A DNA stretch of 64,000 nt from contig NZ_JAGSYB010000001.1 in assembly GCF_025685415.1 (NCBI RefSeq), forward strand, positions 3,286,001-3,350,000, given 5' to 3'. This stretch comes from Terriglobus aquaticus. Lineage in GTDB: Bacteria > Acidobacteriota > Terriglobia > Terriglobales > Acidobacteriaceae. Position numbers and translations under genes: made by a program. Numbering within the stretch: the stretch's first letter is position 1; each line of letters begins with the position of its first letter. Below, in pieces: positions 15,892 to 23,991 of this stretch. Below the pieces are notes generated by a model that made no database searches, had not been told where the DNA came from, and worked only from the letters and a program-made list of their open reading frames with translations.

Positions 15892-16653
15892 ATGACAGAG
15901 AGCGGCGAAGGGGCGGCAGGTACGACGGCGGCGAGCATCCGTCTGGAGCGGAAGCACCCGCTGGCAATCCGGTGGATGCACTGGGTGAACTTTCCGGTGC
16001 TGTTCACCATGATCTGGAGCGGCATTCTCATCTACTGGAACGACTCGGACAATGCGTACCAGCATGCGCATCGCGTGTACCGGGTGGGCGTCGGCGGTTG
16101 GACGCTGTTCCGCTTTTTCCCGGATTGGTTTTACAAGCTGTTGCAGGTGCCGTACCACGTGACTACGGGGCTGAGTTACCACTTCTTCTTTGCTTGGCTG
16201 TTTGGGCTCAACGGGCTGGCGTGGGTGCTGTACACGTGGCTTTCCGGCGAGTGGCGGCTGATTGTGCCGCAACGGCGCAGCCTGCGCGATGCGATCCAGG
16301 TGACGCTGGTCGACCTGCACCTGCGCAAAGGCCTGCCGCCGCAAACCAAGTACAACGGCGCGCAGCGCATTGCGTACACCAGTTGTGCGCTGATGGGCGC
16401 GATGATGCTGCTGACCGGCTTTGCGATTTACAAGCCGACGCAGTTGCACTGGCTGACCACGCTGCTAGGCGGATACGAGATGGCGCGCTGGTTGCACTTC
16501 TGGACGACGATGGCCTTTCTGGGCTTTTTCGGCGTACACGTGGTGCAGGTGATCCTGGCCGGCTGGAACAACTTTCGCGCGATGGTGAGCGGGTACGAGG
16601 TGCAGAGGGTGGAAGCGCCGTCAGTTGAGGCGGAGAGGAAGAGCTGGTCATGA
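15892..16653 (+). CDS. Cytochrome b561-type membrane subunit
   Basis: A 253-residue membrane protein with about four helices. HPLAIRWMHWVNFPVLFTM opens the domain with its first heme-ligand histidines; VPYHVTTGLSYHFFFAWLF and RWLHFWTTMAFLGFFGVHVV hold further membrane histidines. This is the diheme b561/formate-dehydrogenase-gamma fold, which passes electrons between quinones and a periplasmic partner. ATG 15892 is preferred because the family begins soon after; the frame is open from 15796. It overlaps the following molybdopterin enzyme by four bases (ATGA), so they probably form one complex. Confidence 0.82.
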   Translation: MTESGEGAAGTTAASIRLERKHPLAIRWMHWVNFPVLFTMIWSGILIYWNDSDNAYQHAHRVYRVGVGGWTLFRFFPDWFYKLLQVPYHVTTGLSYHFFFAWLFGLNGLAWVLYTWLSGEWRLIVPQRRSLRDAIQVTLVDLHLRKGLPPQTKYNGAQRIAYTSCALMGAMMLLTGFAIYKPTQLHWLTTLLGGYEMARWLHFWTTMAFLGFFGVHVVQVILAGWNNFRAMVSGYEVQRVEAPSVEAERKSWS

Positions 16654-17891
16654 GTGACGAGCAGCAGCACGAACCGAGCGGCCACACCAACGATTTGCCT
16701 GAGGCGCCTTCCGCTACGGAGCGCGTTGCTGATCTTGCCGGCGAGCAGGCCGCGAAGCCTGTGGCGGAGAGTGCTTCCGAGGCGGGAGAAGCGCCGGCGG
16801 TTCACGGGGGCAAGGCCCGGCCTGCCGACCCGACGGACGCGGACGATGTGTTGACGCGCAGCATGCCGGAAGAGGCGCCCGGCGGTGTGGAACGCAACGA
16901 AGCAGATGCTGAGGTGCTGGCGGCGTCGCGTAGTCGAACGCGCCGGGCGTTCGTTGGGTTTGGCTTGGGCATCGCCGGCGCGTACGGGCTTCGCCGCTAC
17001 CTGCAAGGTGCGCCCTTTGACGAGATGATCCCGGGGCTGCTGCACAAGACATACGGGTTCAATGCCGATGTGTCGCGGGCGGTGTTTCGCGAGCATGGGA
17101 TGGCTCCGAGCTACCCGGTGAGCAAAGCGGAAAACCTGCGGGTGAACGGGGTGTTCGGCCTGAAGAAGATGCTGCAACCGGACAGCTATCGGTTGCAGAT
17201 GGTCGGTGTGCAGGGGGCAAGCAGGCATCCGCGGTATGTTCCGGATGTGACCGCCTGGAGGTACCAGTACGAGGCGGCTGCTTCGCACGAGGATCAGGGG
17301 CACGACTCGAAGACCGATCCGAGCAAGGTGATGTCCTCTACCAAGATGGCGCCCGAGGAGATGCTGGCGAAGACCCAGCAGGATGAGAACGGGACGGGGC
17401 GGGGCCCGCGCGGGTTGGAGGAAGCGGGGGAGAGCGACTCGACGCTGAGCCGCAACACGCCGGGGCTCCTGCTGACGCTGGACGACTTTCTGCCGAAGCT
17501 ACCGAAGCACGATGCGGTCTACCAGTTCAAATGCATCGAGGGGTGGAGCCAGTTTGTGCACTGGGGCGGTGTGCGCATGGCGGACTTTCTGGAAATGTTT
17601 CCGCCGGAGCCGATCGACGGCAAGGATCCGAAGTACGTGTACCTGGAGACGCCCGACGGCGATTACTACGTGGGATACGACCTGAAGGTGTTGCGGCATC
17701 CGCAGACGCTGCTGGTGACGGAGATGAATGGCGAGCCGCTGACGCAATTTCATGGAGCGCCGCTGCGACTGTACACGCCGCTGAAGTACGGCTACAAGCA
17801 GATCAAGCGCATCGGCCTGATCGCTTATACGAATGACAAGCCAGACGATTACTGGACCCGGCTGGGATACGACTGGTACGCCGGGCTGTAG
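16650..17891 (+). CDS. Molybdopterin-dependent oxidoreductase of the sulfite oxidase fold (MsrP/YedY-like)
   Basis: A 413-residue protein. Residues 1-90 are polar and Ala/Glu-rich; a hydrophobic segment (AFVGFGLGIAGAYG, about 103-116) can serve as a membrane anchor or uncleaved export signal. The catalytic domain includes YPVSKAENLRVNGVFGLKK and YQFKCIEGWSQFVHWGG, with C295 the probable molybdenum ligand as in SUOX/YedY, then EMNGEPLTQFHGAPLRL and YKQIKRIGLI. The substrate is unknown; MsrP repairs methionine sulfoxide, while relatives oxidise sulfite. The b561 gene overlapping upstream would be its electron partner. There is no clear twin-arginine motif at the extreme N-terminus. Confidence 0.82.
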   Translation: MSDEQQHEPSGHTNDLPEAPSATERVADLAGEQAAKPVAESASEAGEAPAVHGGKARPADPTDADDVLTRSMPEEAPGGVERNEADAEVLAASRSRTRRAFVGFGLGIAGAYGLRRYLQGAPFDEMIPGLLHKTYGFNADVSRAVFREHGMAPSYPVSKAENLRVNGVFGLKKMLQPDSYRLQMVGVQGASRHPRYVPDVTAWRYQYEAAASHEDQGHDSKTDPSKVMSSTKMAPEEMLAKTQQDENGTGRGPRGLEEAGESDSTLSRNTPGLLLTLDDFLPKLPKHDAVYQFKCIEGWSQFVHWGGVRMADFLEMFPPEPIDGKDPKYVYLETPDGDYYVGYDLKVLRHPQTLLVTEMNGEPLTQFHGAPLRLYTPLKYGYKQIKRIGLIAYTNDKPDDYWTRLGYDWYAGL

Positions 17892-17939
17892 GCGATACGC
17901 GCTAGCGAGGCGGTGTTGCGGCTCGGGACGCGAATACTG

Positions 17940-18815
17940 TCAGACGGTGAGATCGAAATCGAGGCCGAGGTCGAGGGCGCGAACGCTGTGAGTGAGCGCG
18001 CCGACGCTGATCAGGTCTACGCCCGTGGCAGCGATGGCGGCGATGCGGTCGAGCTTGGCGTTGCCGCTGGCTTCGACCAGGGCGCGGCCGGCGATTTGCT
18101 GCACGCCGGTGCGCAGGTCTTCCAACGAGAAGTTGTCGAGCAAAACGCTGTCGACGCCGGCGGCGAGCACGGGTCCGATCTGGTCGAGGCGGTCGACTTC
18201 AACTTCGACGTGCGTGGTGTGGGGAAGGCGCTGCTTCATCGCGCGCAGGGCTTCGGTGATGCTGCGCGGATCGCCGTTGGTGACGGCGGCGAGGTGGTTG
18301 TCCTTTACCAGCACGGCGTCGGAGAGCGAGAAGCGGTGATTGTGGCCGCCGCCGCAGCGGACCGCGTAGCGTTCCAGGATGCGCAGGCCGGGCGTGGTCT
18401 TGCGTGTGTCCACGATGCGGGTCTTTGTGCCGCGGGTTTCGGCGACAAAGGCTGCGGTCTGCGTAGCGATGGCGGAGAGGCGTTGCGTGTAATTCAGCGC
18501 GACGCGCTCGGCCTGCAGGATTGCGCGTGCCGGGCCGGCAGCGGTGGCGATGGTGTCGCCCGTGTTGAAGGGGTCTCCGTCGTGGATGGTGAACGTGATT
18601 TCGACGTCGCCGAAGCTTTGCATGGCAAAGCGAAAGAGGTCTTCGCCGCAGAGCACGCCGGGCTCGCGGGCGGCCAGGTGGGCGACGGCGCGAGCATCGG
18701 CGGGCACGAGCGATTGCGTGGTGAGGTCGCCCCAGGGTGAGTCTTCGTCGAGCGCTATGCGCACGAGGCGCTCGATGTGCGCAGCGGCGGGCCGCTGCAG
18801 GTTGTCGGCGTTCAT
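17940..18815 (-). CDS. nadC: Nicotinate-nucleotide pyrophosphorylase (carboxylating)
   Basis: A 291-residue quinolinate phosphoribosyltransferase. EDSPWGDLTTQSLVP at the N-terminus, LNYTQRLSAIATQTA, the basic DTRKTTPGLRILERYAVRCG and GGGHNHRFSLSDAVLVKDNH are the substrate and PRPP-binding signatures; EVEVD and VLLDNFS follow. It converts quinolinate and PRPP to nicotinate mononucleotide. It overlaps the nadA stop by four bases, forming a nadA-nadC operon. The product is the substrate of NadD encoded at 5856. Confidence 0.95.
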   Translation of the reverse strand: MNADNLQRPAAAHIERLVRIALDEDSPWGDLTTQSLVPADARAVAHLAAREPGVLCGEDLFRFAMQSFGDVEITFTIHDGDPFNTGDTIATAAGPARAILQAERVALNYTQRLSAIATQTAAFVAETRGTKTRIVDTRKTTPGLRILERYAVRCGGGHNHRFSLSDAVLVKDNHLAAVTNGDPRSITEALRAMKQRLPHTTHVEVEVDRLDQIGPVLAAGVDSVLLDNFSLEDLRTGVQQIAGRALVEASGNAKLDRIAAIAATGVDLISVGALTHSVRALDLGLDFDLTV

Positions 18816-20170
18816 CGTGCGACGGCCTGCGATTGTGGTGCGAGCGCGAGCATGCGTTCGAGCGCAATGCGCGCGGGTGCGGCAATGTTTTCAGGAACGG
18901 TGATGCGGTTCAGGACTTCACCGCGTTCAAGCGCCTCGAGGACCCACGCGAGATAGCTGGGGTGGATGCGGTACATGGTCGAGCAGGGGCACACGATCGA
19001 GTCGAGGCAGAAGATGGTGTGCTGCGGGTGCTCCTTAGCAAGGCGCTGCACGAGGTTGATTTCGGTGCCGATGGCGAAGGTGGTGGGCTCGGTCGCGCCC
19101 TGCACGGCTTTGCGGATGTAGTCGGTAGAGCCGGCTTCGTCGGCGGCGTTCACGACCTCCATGGTGCATTCGGGGTGGACGATGACGCGGACGCCCGGAT
19201 GACGCTGGCGGCCCATGGCGATCTGGTCGACGGTGAAGCGCTTGTGCACGGAGCAGAAGCCGTGCCAGAGGATGATCTTGGCCTTGCGGAGTTGCTCGGG
19301 TGTGTTGCCGCCGAGCGGCTGGTCGGGGTGCCACACGATCATCTCGTCCAGCGGGATGCCCATCGCGACGCCGGTGTTGCGGCCCAGGTGCTGGTCTGGG
19401 AAGAAGAGGACGCGCTCGCCGCGTTCAAAGGCCCAGCGCAAGACGCGGTCGGCGTTGGACGAGGTGCAGACTACGCCGCCCTGTTCGCCGCAGAAGGCTT
19501 TGAGGTTGGCGGCGGAGTTCATGTAAGTCACTGGCACAATAGGTGCGCGACCGTTTGCGTCTGTTCCGTCGCCGTAAAGGGCGGTCAGCTCTTCCCAGCA
19601 GTCCTGCACGGTGTCGATGTCGGCCATGTCGGCCATGGAACAGCCGGCGGCCAGGTTGGGTAGGATGACGGCCTGCTCGGGGCGCGCGAGGATGTCGGCG
19701 GTTTCGGCCATGAAGTGCACGCCGCAGAAGACGATGGCTTCAGCGTTGGGCTTGGTGCGTGCGGCCTGCGCGAGCTGGAAGCTGTCGCCTACGAAATCGG
19801 CGTATTGCACGATCTCGTCACGCTGGTAAAAGTGGCCGAGAAGGACGACGCGCTCGCCCAGGGCGTGGCGCGCGGCGCGGATGCGCAGGTCGAGTTCGGC
19901 GGGTGAGGCGCGGCGGTACTCCAGCGGGATCAGGCCCTGGCGTGGCGCGTCCTGCGGCAGGCGGTCGGCAATGGAGGCTCCGGGGCCGTAGCCGTGTTCG
20001 GCGTCGTGCTCCCAGGGACCGTCGTCGAGTCCGGCGGAGCAGGTTTGTACTTGGGTTCCCGTGGCCGGGTCGGGAAGGTTCAGGACCACGAGGGGGGAGG
20101 TGTCGCTGGTGATGGGCACGGCCGCTCCTGGAGCTTCGCAGGCTGACACCCTCCACCATTGGAGATGCAC
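18812..20170 (-). CDS. nadA: Quinolinate synthase
   Basis: A 452-residue enzyme that condenses iminoaspartate and dihydroxyacetone phosphate. LLGHFYQRDEIVQYADFVGD, FCGVHFMAETADIL, CSMADMAD, VPVTYMNSAANLKAFCGE, VHPECTMEVV, and the C-terminal CPCSTMYR are visible; cysteines in CSMAD, HPEC and CPC regions would hold the 4Fe-4S cluster. Roughly 75 extra N-terminal residues precede the conserved part. The first start is GTG 20170; a GTG at 20119 is an alternative. It begins the nadA-nadC operon and needs the Fe-S machinery encoded nearby. Confidence 0.93.
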   Translation of the reverse strand: MHLQWWRVSACEAPGAAVPITSDTSPLVVLNLPDPATGTQVQTCSAGLDDGPWEHDAEHGYGPGASIADRLPQDAPRQGLIPLEYRRASPAELDLRIRAARHALGERVVLLGHFYQRDEIVQYADFVGDSFQLAQAARTKPNAEAIVFCGVHFMAETADILARPEQAVILPNLAAGCSMADMADIDTVQDCWEELTALYGDGTDANGRAPIVPVTYMNSAANLKAFCGEQGGVVCTSSNADRVLRWAFERGERVLFFPDQHLGRNTGVAMGIPLDEMIVWHPDQPLGGNTPEQLRKAKIILWHGFCSVHKRFTVDQIAMGRQRHPGVRVIVHPECTMEVVNAADEAGSTDYIRKAVQGATEPTTFAIGTEINLVQRLAKEHPQHTIFCLDSIVCPCSTMYRIHPSYLAWVLEALERGEVLNRITVPENIAAPARIALERMLALAPQSQAVAR

Positions 20171-20205
20171 CGCAGACGCGAAACTGCCTTACAGATGAGT
20201 GTATC

Positions 20206-20270
20206 GCTCCGCTGGATGCGGAGATTGCTCCGCCGGATGCGAAGGATTGCCCCGCCGGATGCGCGGTGCC
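20206..20270. repeat. Three tandem 21-22-base repeats in the nadA/GH127 divergent region
   Basis: Units start at 20206, 20227 and 20249 and share the core ctccgccggatgcg with small variations. The first unit also holds the inverted pair ctccgc/gcggag (20207-20223). They lie 35-100 bases upstream of nadA and 80-145 bases upstream of the GH127 start, where an operator array could sit. Confidence 0.7.
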
Positions 20271-20351
20271 GCCGTTTCAAGGCATGTCAAAGGTGTGGCA
20301 TCGCTTCTAGACTGGCTGGGCGCGGAACAGCGCCAGGGAGATGCCGTGGAG

Positions 20352-22340
20352 ATGGGTCCGACACGTCGGCAGGTGTTGCAGTGGGGAGCGGGGTCGGTTG
20401 CGGCGGCCGCGGTGAGCGGATCGACGTTGGCGATGGCGGCGGATCGTGCGAAGCCCAGCCCGCAGGAGCCGCAGGCGTTTACGCCGTTGCCGCTGGGCGA
20501 GGTAAAGCCTGCGGGATGGCTGCAGCGGCAGTTGCGCATCCAGGCTGATGGCATGACCGGGCACCTGTACGAGTTCTGGCCCGACGTGGGGCCGACCAGT
20601 GGATGGCTGGGCGGAACGGGCGAAAGCTGGGAGCGCGGGCCGTACTACCTGGACGGCTTGTTGCCGCTGGCGGTGTTGCTGGACGATGCCCGGCTGCGCA
20701 CGCTGGCGAACCGCTTCGTGGAATGGACGCTGACGCACCAGCAGGCGAACGGGCAGATCGGCCCGGCGAGCAACGACGACTGGTGGCCGCGCATGGTTAT
20801 GTGCAAGGTGCTGCAGCAGCACTACGAGGCGACGCAGGACGAACGGGTGGTTCCGCTACTGACGCGGTACTTCCACTACCAGTTGGCGGCGATGCCGGCA
20901 GCTCCGTTGCATGACTGGGGCAAGTTCCGCTGGCAGGACGAGGCACTGGTGATGCAGTGGCTCCATACGAAGACGGGGGACCCGAAGCTGCTGGAGTTGG
21001 TGTCGTTGCTGAAGCAGCAGGGCTTCGACTGGGTCGGCAGCTTTGCCGACTTCCCGTTCAAGGGCAAGGTGGACAGCAAGGCCATTCTGGACGGCGTGGG
21101 CGGCGCGAACAACGCGCACGGCTACCAGAGCCACGGCGTGAACAACGGCATGGCGCTGAAGACGGCGGCGGTCGAGGCGCGCATGGGCGATGTTGCAGGC
21201 AAGCGCAGCGGCTTCTATCGGCAGATGGGTGCGCTGGACGAGTACCACGGTCTGCCGAACGGCATGTTCAGTTGCGACGAGCACCTGGCGGGCCGCAACC
21301 CGAGCCAGGGATCGGAGCTGTGCACGGTCGTGGAAACGATGTTCTCGCTGGAGGTGGCGCTGGCGATGTTTGGCGATGCGCCGATTGCGGATCGGCTGGA
21401 GAAGATTGCCTACAACGCTCTGCCGGGCACGATCACGGCGGACATGTGGGCGCACCAGTACGACCAGCAGCCAAACCAGGTGCAGTGCAGCCTGAACACC
21501 AAGCCGTGGACGACAAACGGGCCGGAGTCGAACCTGTTCGGACTGGAGCCGCACTTTGGCTGCTGCACGGCGAACTATCACCAGGGCTGGCCGAAGTTTG
21601 TAGCGAGCTTATGGATGCGTTCGAGCGATGACGGCCTGGCTGCGGTGGCGTACGGACCGTGTACGGTGAACACGACGGTGCGCGGCGTGCGGGTGCGTGC
21701 GGAGCAGCAGACGGAATATCCGTTTCGCGAGCGCGTGACGATTGCGGTGAATCCGGAGAAGGCTGTGCGATTTCCGCTGCAGTTGCGTGTGCCGGAATGG
21801 GCGAAGAACGCGACGGTGCGCGTGAATGGCGAAGCGTTCGCGGGTGCGGTGAAGCCGGGTAGCTTTGCCGTGATCGATCGCGAGTGGAAGAGTGGTGATC
21901 GCGTGGAGGTGCACCTGCCGATGCAGCCGCGCATCTCGCGCTGGTTCAACCAGTCGGTGGCGCTGGAGCGTGGGCCGCTGGTGTTCAGCTATTCGCCGGG
22001 CGAGCACTGGGTGAAGCTGCGCGATCGAGGGCTGACTGCGGACTGGCAGGTGTTTCCGGATCGCGGGTGGAACTATGCGCTGGCTGTCGATGAGAAGAGT
22101 GCCGGCGCGCTTGCGGTGCAGGAAGGCGACATTGGCGCGATGCCGTTTGCGGCGGAGTCGGAGTCCGTACGGCTCACCGTGCCTGCGCGGCAGCTGGATG
22201 CATGGCGCGTGGAGGATGGCGTGGCGCCACCGCCGCCGGTGTCTCCGGTGAAGACGGCTGCGGATGCTGAGACCGTGGAGCTGGTGCCCTACGGGAGTGC
22301 GCGGTTGCGGGTCACGGCGTTCCCGGCTGTGTCTGGCTGA
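20352..22340 (+). CDS. Glycoside hydrolase family 127 (DUF1680), probable beta-L-arabinofuranosidase
   Basis: A 662-residue exported enzyme. TRRQVLQWGAGSVAAAAVSG is a twin-arginine-like signal. The alpha/alpha barrel region includes GPYYLDGLLPLAVLLDD, WWPRMVMCKVLQQHYEAT and HGVNNGMALK. GSELCTVVETMFSLE and FGCCTANYHQGWPKFV carry the glutamate and cysteines that in characterised GH127 enzymes bind zinc and supply the cysteine nucleophile. C-terminal beta domains follow (VPEWAKNATVRVNG; ALERGPLVFSYSPGEHW). ATG 20352 was chosen to place the RR motif at the N-terminus; the frame is open from 20199. It heads a pectin-degradation run and would trim arabinose side chains. Confidence 0.85.
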   Translation: MGPTRRQVLQWGAGSVAAAAVSGSTLAMAADRAKPSPQEPQAFTPLPLGEVKPAGWLQRQLRIQADGMTGHLYEFWPDVGPTSGWLGGTGESWERGPYYLDGLLPLAVLLDDARLRTLANRFVEWTLTHQQANGQIGPASNDDWWPRMVMCKVLQQHYEATQDERVVPLLTRYFHYQLAAMPAAPLHDWGKFRWQDEALVMQWLHTKTGDPKLLELVSLLKQQGFDWVGSFADFPFKGKVDSKAILDGVGGANNAHGYQSHGVNNGMALKTAAVEARMGDVAGKRSGFYRQMGALDEYHGLPNGMFSCDEHLAGRNPSQGSELCTVVETMFSLEVALAMFGDAPIADRLEKIAYNALPGTITADMWAHQYDQQPNQVQCSLNTKPWTTNGPESNLFGLEPHFGCCTANYHQGWPKFVASLWMRSSDDGLAAVAYGPCTVNTTVRGVRVRAEQQTEYPFRERVTIAVNPEKAVRFPLQLRVPEWAKNATVRVNGEAFAGAVKPGSFAVIDREWKSGDRVEVHLPMQPRISRWFNQSVALERGPLVFSYSPGEHWVKLRDRGLTADWQVFPDRGWNYALAVDEKSAGALAVQEGDIGAMPFAAESESVRLTVPARQLDAWRVEDGVAPPPPVSPVKTAADAETVELVPYGSARLRVTAFPAVSG

Positions 22341-22378
22341 GTTCGGGCTCGTGCTTCGCACTCGGTTTGTAACAGCAG

Positions 22379-22402
22379 GTCCTTCGCTTCGCTCAGGATG
22401 AC
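22379..22402. repeat. Interspersed intergenic repeat-like sequence
   Basis: The sequence ccttcgcttcgctcaggatg with its flanks matches a short element I recall as common between genes in many GC-rich bacteria, including Acidobacteriota. Only one full copy is visible in this window, so the repeat status rests on general knowledge. Confidence 0.4.
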
Positions 22403-22477
22403 ACTGCCTTTTGGGCGACGGGTGGACTGTTCGCTCGAGGCGGACGGCGTTTGCTTTGTGAGGACGGGTATCCGATG

Positions 22478-22522
22478 TCGCTGAGGATGGGATCGCTGAG
22501 GATGACGTCGCTGAGGCGTGCG
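22478..22522. repeat. Three tandem 15-base repeats upstream of GH28
   Basis: tcgctgagg begins units at 22478, 22493 and 22508, exactly 15 bases apart; the first two units share tcgctgaggatg. They end about 50 bases before the GH28 start and could be operator half-sites or slippage-derived sequence. Confidence 0.7.
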
Positions 22523-22569
22523 AGAGCCGGGTGCGCCAGCCATGTTTCTCATATGGTATTGTTCTCGGC

Positions 22570-23991
22570 GTGAAATCAAAACGTTTCATGCGCTGCGCTT
22601 TCATGCTGCTGATTCCGTCCTGCGTTACGGCGGCGCATGCGGCGACGCGCACAGTGACGGACGCGAAAGGCGATGGCGTTGCGGACGACACCGCGGCGAT
22701 CCAGCGCGTTCTGGACGCGGCAGAAGGTACGCACGACACGGTGACGCTGCGGCCGGGGACCTACCGCATCGGCTCGTTGTTTGTGAAGAGTGGCAGCCGG
22801 TTCGATGTGCCGAGCGGTGTGACGCTGCGCGGCATCCAGGAGCTGAGGGCGTATCCGCTGCGGCCGACTCGCGTGGCCGGCATTGAGATGACTTGGCCGT
22901 CGGCGCTGATCAATGTGTATGGGCAGCACGACGTGCAGATCACGGGCGCGGGCACGATCGACGGCGACGGCAGCTACTGGTGGAAGAGCTACTGGGACCT
23001 GCGCCACATCGAGGAGCCGAAAGGGCTGCGCTGGGCTAGCGATTACGACGCGAAGCGGCCGCGGCTGATTCAGATCTTCAATTCGAACGATGTGACGCTG
23101 GATGGGCCGACTCTGACGCGCTCCGGCTTCTGGACGGTGCACATCTGCTACTCGCATGACGTGACGGTGCGGAATGTGACGATCCGCAACAACGAGGGCG
23201 GCAAGGGGCCGTCGACCGATGGCATCGATATCGACAGCTCGCGCGAGGTGCTGGTGGAGCACGCCGACATTGACGTGAATGATGATGCGCTGTGCTTGAA
23301 GGCTGGTCGTGATGCCGACGGTCTGCGGGTGAACCGGCCGACGGAGGATGTAGTGCTGCGCGATTCGCTGATTCGGCGTGGAGCGGCGGTGGTCACGTTT
23401 GGCAGTGAGACGTCGGGTGGCTTTCGCAACATCGAGGCCTACAACCTGACTGGGCAGGGGACGTCGACGGGCGTGCTGTTCAAGAGCGCGAAGACGCGTG
23501 GCGGCTGGGGCGACAACCTGCGCATTCACGACATTCACCTGACGTATGTGCCGGTTGCGATTCGCGTGACGATGAACTGGAACCCGGCGTACAGCTATGC
23601 GGTAATGCCGGCGGGGCTGGTCGATCCGCCGACGTACTACAAGACTCTGACGACGAAGGTGGAGCCTCCGGAGCGAGGGCTGGCGCACTTCCGCAACGTG
23701 CACATCTGGAACGTGGACGCGAAGAACGCGAAGCGCGCGTTTGAGATCTCGGCGTACCCCGAGGCGAAGCTGGTGGATTTCGCGATCGACCACGTGAACG
23801 TAAGCGCGCAGGCGGCGGGCAGCATTGCCGACACGCAGGACCTGAAGCTGAGCGACATAACCCTTCGGCTGAACGACACTGCGCCGATTGCAACGAGCGA
23901 TGATCCGGGCCTGAGCGGGCTTGGCCAGGTGCACTACGTGAAGAGCGCGGATGCGTACCGCGATCCAAAGGACATGTTTCATGACCAGTAG
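22570..23991 (+). CDS. Glycoside hydrolase family 28 (polygalacturonase-like)
   Basis: A 473-residue secreted right-handed beta-helix enzyme. The signal peptide spans CAFMLLIPSCVTAAHA. DAKGDGVADDTAAIQRVLDA is the pectate-lyase-like N-terminus. GH28 landmarks are STDGIDIDSS and NDDALCLKAGRD, supplying the catalytic aspartates. The usual GHG histidine motif is replaced by AVVTFGSETSGG, and the RIK motif appears as LFKSAKTRGG, so the substrate may not be plain polygalacturonate. GTG 22570 was chosen; ATG 22588 and an upstream frame to 22531 are alternatives. It overlaps the PL22 gene and belongs to the pectin run. Confidence 0.85.
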   Translation: MKSKRFMRCAFMLLIPSCVTAAHAATRTVTDAKGDGVADDTAAIQRVLDAAEGTHDTVTLRPGTYRIGSLFVKSGSRFDVPSGVTLRGIQELRAYPLRPTRVAGIEMTWPSALINVYGQHDVQITGAGTIDGDGSYWWKSYWDLRHIEEPKGLRWASDYDAKRPRLIQIFNSNDVTLDGPTLTRSGFWTVHICYSHDVTVRNVTIRNNEGGKGPSTDGIDIDSSREVLVEHADIDVNDDALCLKAGRDADGLRVNRPTEDVVLRDSLIRRGAAVVTFGSETSGGFRNIEAYNLTGQGTSTGVLFKSAKTRGGWGDNLRIHDIHLTYVPVAIRVTMNWNPAYSYAVMPAGLVDPPTYYKTLTTKVEPPERGLAHFRNVHIWNVDAKNAKRAFEISAYPEAKLVDFAIDHVNVSAQAAGSIADTQDLKLSDITLRLNDTAPIATSDDPGLSGLGQVHYVKSADAYRDPKDMFHDQ

